Shown here: in pieces, positions 6,982-15,657 of the stretch
How positions within the stretch are numbered: the first letter of the stretch is position 1
How the letters are laid out: the number at the start of each line of letters is the position of its first letter
From: Phascolarctobacterium sp. ET69
GTDB lineage: Bacteria; Bacillota; Negativicutes; Acidaminococcales; Acidaminococcaceae
Length of the DNA: 64,000 nt
Direction of reading: 5' to 3'
Assembly (NCBI RefSeq): GCF_023336935.1
Contig: NZ_JAMBLR010000002.1
Coordinates: 124,001 to 188,000, forward strand
Notes under the pieces: generated by a model
What the model was told of the DNA's origin: nothing
What the model saw: the letters and a program-made list of their open reading frames with translations, nothing else
Databases searched by the model: none
Translations under genes and position numbers: made by a program

Positions 6982-8151
6982 ATGAAAAAAGAAAAATATT
7001 TCAGGCTTAACAAAGAAGAAACCGAGGCGCTGGCCCAGGAATATGGTACTCCGCTTCTAGTGCTTTCGCTGGAGCAGATTGAAAAAAATTACCGCCTTTT
7101 GCGCACGCATCTGCCGCGCGTTAAAGTTTTTTATGCCATTAAAGCCAATCCGCACAGGCGCATTTTGGAATTGATGCGTGACCTTGGTTCTAACTTTGAC
7201 GTTGCTTCCGACGGGGAAATTATGGAATTAAGTTCCCTTGGCGTTGACGGCAGCAGGATGATTTACGCCAACCCGATGAAAACGGTAAACGGACTGCGTG
7301 CCTGCCGTAATGCCGGTGTTGGCAAGATGACTTTTGACAGCGCAGGCGAAATAGATAAAATGGCGCGTGAGTGCCCGGGTGCAACGGTACTTTTGCGCAT
7401 CAGGATAGATAACAGTTCGGCTCATGTCGATTTGAATAAAAAATTCGGCGCTGCCCGTGAGCAGGCTTTGGAACTTTTGCTGAAAGCAAGGGATGCAGGG
7501 CTTGACGCTGCCGGTATTGCCTTTCATGTAGGCAGCCAGACTACGAGCGCCGACCCTTATTTGTATGCGCTTGATATTGCGCGTGAAATTTTTGAAGAAG
7601 CAGCGGCGGCAGGCATGCAGCTGCGCATTATGGATATCGGTGGGGGATTCCCCATTCCCGAACCGAAAGTACGCTTTAATTTGCAGGAAATGCTCAATCA
7701 GATTAATGCACGCCTTGACGAAGATTTTCCGGGAGTGGAAATCTGGGCGGAGCCGGGGCGTTTTATCTGCGGCACGGCAGTAAACCTTATTACCAGCGTT
7801 ATCGGCGTAACGGAGCGCGGCGGGCAGCCGTGGTATTTCCTTGATGAAGGCCTTTACGGAACTTTTTCCGGCGTGCTTTTTGACCAGTGGGACTTTAAAC
7901 TTATCAGCTTTAAAGAAGGCGAGCAGGTGGCCGCTACTTTTGCAGGCCCGAGCTGTGATTCGCTCGACATTATGTTCCGCGGCAAAATGACAGTGCGCCA
8001 GGAAGAGGGCGATTTAATCCTTGTGCCTATCTGCGGGGCTTATACATCGGCATCGGCAACAACTTTTAACGGCTTCAGCAAGGCCAATTTTGTTGTGTGG
8101 GAAGATGTAAAGGAAACATTAATGGCACCGCAGCTTTTAAAAGCGCAGTAA
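6982..8151 (+). CDS. ldc: Lysine/ornithine decarboxylase, PLP fold III
   Basis: 389 residues. It decarboxylates lysine to cadaverine and/or ornithine to putrescine. The PLP-binding lysine is in VFYAIKANP (Lys54), HVGSQ and the glycine-rich DIGGGFP follow, and the C-terminal active-site cysteine sits in GPSCDSLD. Length and sequence resemble the dual-specificity enzyme of Selenomonas ruminantium, recalled from its published sequence (for example MIYANP, FHVGSQ, EPGR and YTS-SATTFNGF). In that genus cadaverine is attached to peptidoglycan. The ATG at 6982 has AAGGGGAG 7 bp upstream, better than the GTG at 6976. It is a stand-alone gene with its own promoter region (TTGTAC and TACAAT near 6917-6944). 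Confidence 0.9.
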   Translation: MKKEKYFRLNKEETEALAQEYGTPLLVLSLEQIEKNYRLLRTHLPRVKVFYAIKANPHRRILELMRDLGSNFDVASDGEIMELSSLGVDGSRMIYANPMKTVNGLRACRNAGVGKMTFDSAGEIDKMARECPGATVLLRIRIDNSSAHVDLNKKFGAAREQALELLLKARDAGLDAAGIAFHVGSQTTSADPYLYALDIAREIFEEAAAAGMQLRIMDIGGGFPIPEPKVRFNLQEMLNQINARLDEDFPGVEIWAEPGRFICGTAVNLITSVIGVTERGGQPWYFLDEGLYGTFSGVLFDQWDFKLISFKEGEQVAATFAGPSCDSLDIMFRGKMTVRQEEGDLILVPICGAYTSASATTFNGFSKANFVVWEDVKETLMAPQLLKAQ

Positions 8152-8246
8152 AAGAAAGAATATTTTAGCTGTTAGTGCGTTTATGTTATGCGGCTGCGCT
8201 GAAAATGTTACAAAAAATTAATAATTTTAATAAATTATAGAAAGAC

Positions 8247-8275
8247 TTGACAAATTTCTTTTGGCAGTGTATAAT
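8247..8275 (+). promoter_or_regulatory. Consensus sigma-70 promoter of a candidate small RNA
   Basis: TTGACA at 8247-8252 and TATAAT at 8270-8275 with an exact 17-bp spacer. No gene starts within 150 bp, and a strong terminator follows about 100 bp downstream. Confidence 0.75.
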
Positions 8276-8281
8276 TTGCAT

Positions 8282-8378
8282 TGTGCAATGATGTTTTTAT
8301 ACATTGCCTTAACTAACGCTTTCCCTTATTTTAGGCTGCTGTGCGCACATCTTTCCATGTGTGCGGCAGCCCTTTTTT
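8282..8378 (+). ncRNA. Candidate small RNA of about 97 nt
   Basis: The transcript from the consensus promoter would start near 8282 and stop at 8378. It has a first hairpin (GCAATG/CATTGC, 8285-8307), an unpaired A/T/C-rich linker, and a terminator hairpin (8334-8371, outer stem GGCTGC/GCAGCC, inner stem of 9 pairs) followed by CTTTTTT. No open frame with a ribosome site lies inside. It does not look like 6S, SRP or a known riboswitch to me. The alternative is an attenuated leader for the downstream TPR-like gene at 8440. Confidence 0.5.
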
Positions 8379-8439
8379 ATGCCAAAAATATTTTATTATG
8401 GTACAATTAAATAAAGCAGACTGACAGGAGGCAGATAAT

Positions 8440-9177
8440 ATGGACCAACAGGAATGGATGGGTTATGTTTCCCGTTTGGCTAACGGAGAATACCCTGTGC
8501 CGGTAGGCATGATACAGGATTATAACGATTGGCGCTGCCGCTCGATTGTAGGGCGCGCGCTTTACTGGATGGGCGATACTGAAAGCGCAATGCGTGTTTT
8601 AAGCACGGTTGTAAATGTAGAGCCCAATATGGATGACGACCCGGAATATGGTTTAAGCGAAGCGGAACACAAGGTTTTGTGCCTGCGCGATATTGCTGAG
8701 ATAGTTTGGAAACTGGCAAAAAGCGAAGAAGCGGCTCTTACCTATTTAAAAGAAGCGTATGACCTGAGCCGTGCTTATAAACACAGCTTTCACAGCTGTG
8801 CCCGCGGCGATATGTTTTACCGCAGGCTGATTGTGCTGAGCGAAGCAGGCAAAACGCAGCAGGCTGTTGATGAAGCCAAGGCAATGGTTGAAGCTGAAAA
8901 GGACAACAACGGTGTGAACCCGTATAAATACTTTGCACTGAAGTTTTTGGCAGAAGATGCGCATAACGCAGGCGATGACGCTAAAGCAAGTGAAATTTAC
9001 GCCGAAGCCTTTAAGTATTACCCGCAAAACGATATTGCAGAACGTGACTTGGCTAAAGCCGCAGCGGAAGAAGACGCCGCAAAACGCTATAAAGCCTATG
9101 AATTTTGCAGCACCGTGCAGTACAAACCGTGGGAAAAGCAGCGCCCCATTGTATTGCGCCGCGGTATTGACGGCTGA
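8440..9177 (+). CDS. TPR-like helical repeat protein, function unknown
   Basis: 245 residues, no signal peptide or membrane segment, so probably cytoplasmic. Alpha-helical repeats of tetratricopeptide character are visible, for example GRALYWMGDTESAMRVLSTV near 36-55, YKYFALKFLAEDAHNAGDDA near 165-184 and the following KASEIYAEAFKYYP. AGGAGG lies upstream of the ATG. The gene is monocistronic, with a terminator at 9193. TPR proteins are usually scaffolds. No partner is suggested by the context. Confidence 0.75.
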   Translation: MDQQEWMGYVSRLANGEYPVPVGMIQDYNDWRCRSIVGRALYWMGDTESAMRVLSTVVNVEPNMDDDPEYGLSEAEHKVLCLRDIAEIVWKLAKSEEAALTYLKEAYDLSRAYKHSFHSCARGDMFYRRLIVLSEAGKTQQAVDEAKAMVEAEKDNNGVNPYKYFALKFLAEDAHNAGDDAKASEIYAEAFKYYPQNDIAERDLAKAAAEEDAAKRYKAYEFCSTVQYKPWEKQRPIVLRRGIDG

Positions 9178-9192
9178 TATTATTGTTTTTAT

Positions 9193-9226
9193 AACGCCTT
9201 TTGCTTTATGCAGAAGGCGTTTTTTA
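9193..9226 (+). terminator. Terminator after the TPR-like gene
   Basis: AACGCCTT (9193-9200) pairs with AAGGCGTT (9214-9221), followed by a T-tract. Confidence 0.8.
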
Positions 9227-9308
9227 TTTTAGTAGCCAAAATTTTATTAATCTGTTATAATAGCACCAAGTATTAAAATGTAGGTACTAATTTTACAGAG
9301 GTGATGAT

Positions 9309-10556
9309 GTGAGATTAAAAAATAAAATTATTGCATTTGGCGTGTTGTGTGCTTTGTGTGTACCGCAGCTTGCCGGTGCGGAAGGCTTTGCCATTAACGA
9401 GTGGAGCGCTGAGGGTGTCGCTATGGGCGGGGCGCGCATGTTTGCCGAAGGCGACGCTGCCAACGTGGCGTATAACCCGGCGTCCATAACTAAAGTTGAT
9501 GGCGAGGCATTTAAGGTGAGCGCAACCTACATCAGCCCACACGGCGAATATGATTTGTATAAAAATGATGGTACTCATGAAAATGACACCAACCGCGTAC
9601 ACTTTGGTTTTGCACCGGGCACTTACTATGTTAAAAAGCTGAACGATAAGGACTGGTTCGGTATCGGCGCGTTCAGCCGTTTTGCCATGGTGTCCGAATT
9701 TGAGCGTGATTCTGCCGTTTCTACCAACGCCTTTCTTTCCCGCCTTAACGGCGTGAGCGTTACGCCGACCTTTGCGCACAAGTTTGACAACAAATGGAGC
9801 GCAGCCGTGGGTGCGGAAATTAACTATGTTGGGCTGACGATGGAGAAAAATGCAATGTTAAATCCTGCTGTTCCGACACATACTAAAGGCGAAAGCTATG
9901 CTTTGGGCTGGAACGCTGCTGCCAACTATGCTTTTGACGATAAGAACGAAATCGGCGTAGTATACCGCAGCCGCATTAAACATTCCATGGAAGCAGATTT
10001 TAATGCATATAATCATCCGATTTATGGAAATATTTCCGGTGATGCTTACGGCGAGGTAACTCTGCCGGAATCCTGGCATATCGGTTACAGCCATAAATTT
10101 AACGATAAAACCCGCATAGAATTAAACGCTGTGCGTACCGGTTGGGATACCTATAAAAATCTTGACATTATGTTGAGTGGTACTGGTGGTATGGATGGAC
10201 TTGTAAGCAACCCAAAAAACTGGGAGGATGGCTGGCGTTATGCTATCGGTGTGGAGCATAAATTAAGCGATAAATATACGCTGATGGCAGGTTTTGCTTA
10301 TGATGAATCTTCCATTCCGTATGACGGCGGTGATTTTATGGTACCGACCGGCAACAGAAAAACTTATTCCATCGGCGCACGCTATAACGATAAAGACCAG
10401 ACACTGGCAATCGCCTTGGGCTGGATGGACGTAGGTGATTTAAGTTTTAAATTCAGAGATTCGGCAGACCCTACTGGTGATAAGTTAGGCAGACATGCCC
10501 ATACGCATGACAGTTATACCAAAATTATCGGCATCAGCTACCAGCGCAATTTTTAA
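9309..10556 (+). CDS. FadL/OmpP1-family outer-membrane beta-barrel
   Basis: 415 residues with a signal peptide (positively charged start, hydrophobic core, cleavage after AGA near residue 24). The mature start resembles OmpP1/FadL/TodX proteins: EGFAINEWSAEGVAMGGARM, then NVAYNPASI. The rest alternates polar and hydrophobic residues with aromatic belts, and it ends in a terminal Phe (SYQRNF) as outer-membrane barrels do. Family members move long-chain fatty acids or hydrophobic compounds across the outer membrane. The start is GTG at 9309 with AGAGGTG upstream. It is good evidence that this Firmicute is diderm. Substrate unknown. Confidence 0.88.
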   Translation: MRLKNKIIAFGVLCALCVPQLAGAEGFAINEWSAEGVAMGGARMFAEGDAANVAYNPASITKVDGEAFKVSATYISPHGEYDLYKNDGTHENDTNRVHFGFAPGTYYVKKLNDKDWFGIGAFSRFAMVSEFERDSAVSTNAFLSRLNGVSVTPTFAHKFDNKWSAAVGAEINYVGLTMEKNAMLNPAVPTHTKGESYALGWNAAANYAFDDKNEIGVVYRSRIKHSMEADFNAYNHPIYGNISGDAYGEVTLPESWHIGYSHKFNDKTRIELNAVRTGWDTYKNLDIMLSGTGGMDGLVSNPKNWEDGWRYAIGVEHKLSDKYTLMAGFAYDESSIPYDGGDFMVPTGNRKTYSIGARYNDKDQTLAIALGWMDVGDLSFKFRDSADPTGDKLGRHAHTHDSYTKIIGISYQRNF

Positions 10557-10573
10557 TTCAATGTAAAATTTTT

Positions 10574-10603
10574 AAAATCCCTGTTTTTTAACGGGGATTT
10601 TTG
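10574..10603 (+). terminator. Terminator after the FadL-family gene
   Basis: AAAATCCC (10574-10581) pairs with GGGATTTT (10594-10601), ending in T. Confidence 0.75.
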
Positions 10604-10624
10604 TTTACTTTGACGTCTGTAATT

Positions 10625-10653
10625 TTGAAATTTATGCAGTTTTGTATTATAAT
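10625..10653 (+). promoter_or_regulatory. Promoter of the tandem dehydrogenase genes
   Basis: TTGAAA at 10625-10630 and TATAAT at 10648-10653, spacer 17. A GC-rich hairpin (CTGCC..GGCAG, about 10676-10697) lies in the leader before the ATG at 10717 and could affect mRNA stability. Confidence 0.6.
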
Positions 10654-10716
10654 TATTAAAGATATGTATTTTACCTGCCTGCCATTTGGGCGGCAGTTAT
10701 GGAAGGATGATGAAGT

Positions 10717-12120
10717 ATGAAAACTTATGCTCCTGTTACCGAAGAAGTAATTGAAGCATTAAAAGGTGTTGTAGGCGCTGAATACGTTATGACTGATGCT
10801 GAAACACTGGAACACTATCAGACTGACGAAGAAACAGACCCGCGTAAATTCCACAAGCCGGAAGTTGTTGTAAAGCCTGCTTCTGCCCAGGAAATTGCGG
10901 AAATTATGAAACTTGCCAATAAATTTGATGTGCCCGTTACCGTACGCAGCGCAGGCACCAGCCTTGCCGACGGTGCAATTCCTGTCTGCGGCGGCATTGT
11001 GCTTTTAATGGAACGTTTGAATAAAATTATCGAGCTGAATACCGAAGGCATGTATCTTATTACCGAAGCCGGTGTGCCTACCATTGAAGTTCAGCGTGTT
11101 GCCAACGAAGCAGGTTATCTTTATGCAGGCGACCCGTGCAGCGCCGACAGCTGCTTAATCGGCGGCAACCTTGCAACTAACGCAGGCGGCAATAAGGCAG
11201 TGCGTTACGGCACTACCCGCGACCAGGTTCACGAAATTGAATTTGTAAGCCCGACCGGTGAAATTATTGAAGTTGGCGCACGTTTGAAAAAATGCTCTAC
11301 CGGCTACTGCCTGGAACAGCTGATTATGGGCAGCGAAGGTACTTTGGGCATTATTACCAAAGCAACCCTTAAACTTTTGCCGCTGTGCCCGTATAAGTTC
11401 GACCTTGTTGCCGTGTTTACCGACCCGGACAAAGCTATTGATTTGGTGCCGCTGCTTTTAAAGGCAGGCATTGACCCGACCAGCATTGAATACATGGATA
11501 ATACCTATGTACGCACCACCGCAGATTACTGCGAATATAAAAATGTGCCGCATTATGAGGACGGCATTTATGTTATCGTTACCGTTGAAACCTACAACGA
11601 AGACGAACTGGATATGAAGATGGAACGCCTTGACGAGCTGTGCACCGAAGCAGGCGCGGTAGAAGTGCTGGAAGCAGACGAACGCATCTGGAAAATGCGC
11701 CGCAACTGCCAGGAAAGCGTACGCCTTATCAGCCTCGTATCCCTTACGGACGACGTTGTTGTACCGCGCGATAAAGTTGCCGACGCAGTTAAATTTGTTA
11801 TGAAAACCGGCGAAAAATATCCGTTTACACCGCTTATCTGCGCCCATGTAGGCGACGGCAATCTGCATATTGTATTGTGCAAATGCGATTTGACCGACGA
11901 AGAATGGGAAAACAACGTACAGGCATTCCACGACGAAGTTTATACCTATGCTTACAGCATTGGCGGACGCCTTGCCGGTGAACACGGCATTGGTGCCAAG
12001 AAACTTGCCGAAATGGAAAAATATACCCGCCCGGGCGAACTGAATTTAATGCGCACCATTAAAAAAGCCATGGACCCGAAATGTATTTTGAACCCCGGTA
12101 AGATTTTTAATGTAGATTAA
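10717..12120 (+). CDS. FAD-binding 2-hydroxyacid dehydrogenase (GlcD/D-LDH type), copy 1
   Basis: 467 residues of the VAO/PCMH flavoprotein family. FAD-binding features are RSAGTSLADGAIPVCGGIVL near 82-101, SCLIGGNLATNAGGNK near 145-160, and the C-terminal GRLAGEHGIGAKK and LNPGKIF. Members oxidize D-lactate, glycolate or other 2-hydroxyacids to 2-oxoacids, passing electrons to quinones, EtfAB or an iron-sulfur partner. No etfAB or Fe-S partner lies next to it. A closely similar copy follows 38 bp after its stop, so the pair probably arose by tandem duplication and is co-transcribed. Exact substrate unknown. Confidence 0.88.
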   Translation: MKTYAPVTEEVIEALKGVVGAEYVMTDAETLEHYQTDEETDPRKFHKPEVVVKPASAQEIAEIMKLANKFDVPVTVRSAGTSLADGAIPVCGGIVLLMERLNKIIELNTEGMYLITEAGVPTIEVQRVANEAGYLYAGDPCSADSCLIGGNLATNAGGNKAVRYGTTRDQVHEIEFVSPTGEIIEVGARLKKCSTGYCLEQLIMGSEGTLGIITKATLKLLPLCPYKFDLVAVFTDPDKAIDLVPLLLKAGIDPTSIEYMDNTYVRTTADYCEYKNVPHYEDGIYVIVTVETYNEDELDMKMERLDELCTEAGAVEVLEADERIWKMRRNCQESVRLISLVSLTDDVVVPRDKVADAVKFVMKTGEKYPFTPLICAHVGDGNLHIVLCKCDLTDEEWENNVQAFHDEVYTYAYSIGGRLAGEHGIGAKKLAEMEKYTRPGELNLMRTIKKAMDPKCILNPGKIFNVD

Positions 12121-12158
12121 AAATCTTAAATGAAGGACAGCAGAAAGGATTTGAGAAA

Positions 12159-13559
12159 ATGATGAACTACAAACCGGTCACCGAAGAAGTACTGGAGGCT
12201 CTGCGCAAAGCAGTAGGCGCTGAATATGTAATGACCGACCCCGAAACTCTTGATAAATACAAAACAGATGAAGAAACTGACCCGCATTACCATCATCTGC
12301 CTGAAGTAGTTGTAATGCCTGCCAATACCGAAGAAGTGGCAGCCGTTATGAAAATTGCCAACGAGTTTGACGTACCGGTTACCCCGCGCAGCGCCGGTAC
12401 CAGCGTATCCTGCGGTGCAGTGCCCGTTTGCGGCGGCATTGTGCTTTTAATGGAACGCATGGATAAAATTCTTGAACTTAACAAAGAAGGCATGTACATG
12501 GTTGTTGAAGCCGGTGCCAGAACTTTGGAAATTCAGGAATACGCCAATAAAGAAGGCTTTTTGTATGCAGGCGACCCGTGCAGCGCCGACAGCTGCTTAA
12601 TCGGCGGCAATATTGCAACCAACGCCGGCGGTAACAAGGCTGTGCGTTACGGCACTACCCGCAATCAGGTTTACTCTGTTGAAGTTGTTACCCCTACCGG
12701 CGATATTGTAACGCTTGGCTCCACCCTTAAAAAGAACAGCACCGGCTACTGCCTGGAACAGCTTGTAATGGGCAGTGAAGGCACTTTGGGCATCATTACC
12801 AAGGCCACTCTTAAACTTTTGCCGCTGTGCCCTTATAAACTGGATATCCTTGCTATCTTTACCGAGCTTGACAAAGCCATCGGCGTTGTGCCGAACCTGA
12901 TTAAAGCAGGCCTGAACCCGACCAGCGTTGAGTTTATGGACAACGGCTTTGTACGCAGCGCCAGCGATTACTGCGAACTGAAGCTGCCGCATTACGAGGA
13001 CGGCTATTATGTAATTATTACGGTTGAAACCTTTAACGAAGAAGAACTGGAAAGCAAAATGGAGCAGCTTGACGAAATCTGCACCGAAAGCGGGGCAACC
13101 GATGTTCTGGAAGCCGACGAGCGCGTATGGAAAATTCGCCGCAACTGCCTGGAATCCACCCGCGTGCTGAGCCTTATCAGCACTTCAGACGATTTGGTTG
13201 TGCCGGTTGATAAAATTGCCGAGTGCATTGAACATCTTAACGAAGTTTCCAAAAAATACAGCTTTAAACTGCTGTGCCTGGCACATGCCGGTGACGGCAA
13301 CCTGCATTTCCAGATTTTGAAATGCGATTTAAGCGAAGAAGAATGGGAAAAACAGCTTAGCGAATTCCACGCTGAAGCCTATGCTTATGTTTACAGCCTT
13401 GGCGGACGCCTGAGCGGCGAGCACGGCATTGGCGCCAAGAAGCTGCCCGCTATGGAAAAATATACCGACCCTGTCGAAATGAAAATGATGCGTGCTATTA
13501 AAGCCGCGCTTGACCCGAAAGGGATTTTAAATCCGGGTAAGGTATTTAACGTTCGTTAA
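12159..13559 (+). CDS. FAD-binding 2-hydroxyacid dehydrogenase (GlcD/D-LDH type), copy 2
   Basis: 466 residues, aligning end to end with the upstream gene without large gaps and sharing its FAD motifs (GDPCSADSCLIGGN, GRLSGEHGIGAKK). Differences cluster in the central substrate-side region and around KYSFKLLCLAHAGDGN, where copy 1 has KYPFTPLICAHVGDGN. The two enzymes may therefore differ in substrate or stereochemistry. AGAAAGGA precedes two adjacent ATG codons (12159 and 12162); either may be used. A terminator shared with convergent gluQ follows. Confidence 0.88.
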   Translation: MMNYKPVTEEVLEALRKAVGAEYVMTDPETLDKYKTDEETDPHYHHLPEVVVMPANTEEVAAVMKIANEFDVPVTPRSAGTSVSCGAVPVCGGIVLLMERMDKILELNKEGMYMVVEAGARTLEIQEYANKEGFLYAGDPCSADSCLIGGNIATNAGGNKAVRYGTTRNQVYSVEVVTPTGDIVTLGSTLKKNSTGYCLEQLVMGSEGTLGIITKATLKLLPLCPYKLDILAIFTELDKAIGVVPNLIKAGLNPTSVEFMDNGFVRSASDYCELKLPHYEDGYYVIITVETFNEEELESKMEQLDEICTESGATDVLEADERVWKIRRNCLESTRVLSLISTSDDLVVPVDKIAECIEHLNEVSKKYSFKLLCLAHAGDGNLHFQILKCDLSEEEWEKQLSEFHAEAYAYVYSLGGRLSGEHGIGAKKLPAMEKYTDPVEMKMMRAIKAALDPKGILNPGKVFNVR

Positions 13560-13564
13560 AAAAT

Positions 13565-13596
13565 AAAATCCTCCGCTTTGTGGCGGAGGATTTTTT
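13565..13596. terminator. Bidirectional terminator between the dehydrogenase pair and gluQ
   Basis: AATCCTCCGC (13567-13576) pairs with GCGGAGGATT (13583-13592). It is flanked by A-rich and T-rich tracts, so it can serve both strands. Confidence 0.85.
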
Positions 13597-14536
13597 AGTT
13601 AGTAACAGTAATGTTTTCCTTTGGTATTTTCTGCCAGTCAAATGAAGGAAGAAGTTCTGCTGCTTTTACAGGTTCTTCTTTATCAATCAGCCCGGCTAAA
13701 AAGGCGAGCCTGCCAATAACTTCTTCCGGCGTATAACGGCTGCGCAAAGCGCCCATGTCCAAATCCATGTCGCGTTTTGCAAGGCGGCGGCCGTCGGGCG
13801 CGGTTAAAAGTGGCAAATGCCCAAACTGAGGCGGCTTAAAGCCCAAAAGCCTGTATAAATAAAGCTGCGGCGCGGAAGAACTTAACAGATCGCGCCCGCG
13901 TATTACTTCCGTAACCCCCATAAGCGCATCGTCAATAACAACGGCCAGCTGGTAGGCGTAAATGCCGTCGCTGCGGCGCACGATAAAATCGCCCCATTCG
14001 CGGGCAAGGTTCAGGCTTTGCCTGCCGTAGTGCCTGTCGTTAAAGGTGATGGTTTCATCCGGCACTTTAATGCGCCAGGAATGTTTATGGCTTTGCATTT
14101 TACTGCGGCTTTCATCTTCCGTTAAATTACGGCAGGTGCCTGGGTAAATAAACTGCCCGTCGCTTGTGTGCGGTGCGCTTGCGGCGTGCAGCTCGGCGCG
14201 GCTGCAAAAACAGGGGTAAATTAAATTTTGTGCGGCCAGTTTTTCAAAAAACTCTTTATAAATTCCGCTGCGGCGGCTTTGGTAAAATTCATCCGGCGCT
14301 TTGCCGGGAAAAGCACCGCTGTCCCAGTCAAGCCCCAGCCACAGAAGGTCATCCATTAAAAGGCGCGCTTTTTCTTCTGTGCAGCGCGAAGTGTCGAGGT
14401 CTTCAATGCGCAGGAGCATGCTGCCGTTTTGCGCACGTGCGCTCAGCCAGGCCAAAAGTGCGCAGAATATATTGCCGAGGTGCATTCTGCCGCTGGGTGA
14501 AGGGGCGAAACGCCCGCAGATTTTAGCGTCAGCCAT
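13595..14536 (-). CDS. gluQ: Glutamyl-Q tRNA(Asp) synthetase
   Basis: 313 residues, the short GluRS paralogue lacking an anticodon-binding domain. It activates glutamate and attaches it to queuosine in tRNA-Asp. Signatures are GRFAPSPSGRMHLGN (HIGH-equivalent, near 8-22), the KMSKS-equivalent LAKRDMD, and a zinc site built from CFCSRAEL and a later TCR. RIEDLDTSR marks the glutamate site. It is transcribed divergently from the yybS-like gene. Confidence 0.93.
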   Translation of the reverse strand: MADAKICGRFAPSPSGRMHLGNIFCALLAWLSARAQNGSMLLRIEDLDTSRCTEEKARLLMDDLLWLGLDWDSGAFPGKAPDEFYQSRRSGIYKEFFEKLAAQNLIYPCFCSRAELHAASAPHTSDGQFIYPGTCRNLTEDESRSKMQSHKHSWRIKVPDETITFNDRHYGRQSLNLAREWGDFIVRRSDGIYAYQLAVVIDDALMGVTEVIRGRDLLSSSAPQLYLYRLLGFKPPQFGHLPLLTAPDGRRLAKRDMDLDMGALRSRYTPEEVIGRLAFLAGLIDKEEPVKAAELLPSFDWQKIPKENITVTN

Positions 14537-14692
14537 TGTGTCAGCTCCTTTTTATTTTAATTATATTCATTGTAACATTGATTAAACTAATTTTACAGGT
14601 TTTTTGCAGCTTACTTTTACTTTGCTTTTTTGCCTTTTTGCTGTAAAATATAATTATGTGGGCGTATGCCCGTTGATATAAGGAGGAATATT

Positions 14693-15643
14693 TTGGTAAG
14701 AAAAACTTCTGAAATGGTAGAAGCCGGTATTTTGGCGGCTATTGCCGTTTTGTTTGCTATACTTGGCACTTATCTGCCGGTGCTTGGCGTTATTTTTAAT
14801 TTTCTGTGGGCAGTTCCGGTAGCGGTTTGCGGCATGCGCAACGGCCTGCGCTGGAGCATAATGACTTTAATTGTAGCAGGCGCGGTTATAGGTTCGCTGC
14901 TCGGGCCGGTGCAGGCTCTTTCCGTAATGGCCATGTTCGGCCTTTTGGGGCTGGCGCTGGGCGAGTGCATGTACCGCGGTTACACGCCTGCCAAAACTCT
15001 GGTATATAGTTCTGCGGCAACCTTTGTTTCCATTTTATTAAGCATGGGGCTGGCAATGCTTGTAATGGGCACCAATCCAGTGGATATAATGTTCAGCGGC
15101 CTTGAGGAAGCCTTAAATGAAACTCAGGGTTATTACAGGGCTGCCGGAATGAGTGAGGAGCAAATTGCAGCGGCTGTGCAGTCCAATAAAGATATGATTG
15201 AGCTTATCCGCTTAATCCTGCCCGGCTCGCTTATTGTATGTTCGCCGATAATTGCTTTTGCCAATTATATGGGTTCGCGTAAAGTGCTTTCAAAAATGGG
15301 CGTTGCTTTTGCGCCCCTGCCGCCGTTTAAAAACTGGCGTGTATCGGAATATTTAATCTGGCCTTTCGCGCTTTCCATGGGCTTTATGGCAACTTATCCG
15401 GACGCTCCGAAGCTGGCTTTTGAAATTGCCATCAATATTCAAACCGTAACCAGCGTAGCCTTTTTATTTCAGGGCTGGGCTGTAATTTACTGGTGGCTTG
15501 AGAAAAACGGCAAGCCTTTATGGCTGGGAGCAGTAAGCGTAGTGCTGGCATTGTCGGTGCAGTTGGTTTCTACATTTATTGTACTTCTGGGTGCGTTTGA
15601 ATCTGTTTTTGACAATCGTAATTTAAAAGAACGCAGCCTGTAA
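14693..15643 (+). CDS. YybS-like multi-pass membrane protein (DUF2232)
   Basis: 316 residues with about eight hydrophobic segments. The order yybS-gdpP-rplI-dnaB is conserved in Firmicutes, and both position and membrane topology support a DUF2232 protein. The fold resembles S components of ECF-type transporters, but the substrate is unknown. The start is TTG at 14693, directly after AAGGAGGA at 14680-14687. The upstream ATG at 14666 precedes that ribosome site and would be wrong. Confidence 0.8.
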   Translation: MVRKTSEMVEAGILAAIAVLFAILGTYLPVLGVIFNFLWAVPVAVCGMRNGLRWSIMTLIVAGAVIGSLLGPVQALSVMAMFGLLGLALGECMYRGYTPAKTLVYSSAATFVSILLSMGLAMLVMGTNPVDIMFSGLEEALNETQGYYRAAGMSEEQIAAAVQSNKDMIELIRLILPGSLIVCSPIIAFANYMGSRKVLSKMGVAFAPLPPFKNWRVSEYLIWPFALSMGFMATYPDAPKLAFEIAINIQTVTSVAFLFQGWAVIYWWLEKNGKPLWLGAVSVVLALSVQLVSTFIVLLGAFESVFDNRNLKERSL

Positions 15644-15657
15644 AGGGAGCGGGTAAA

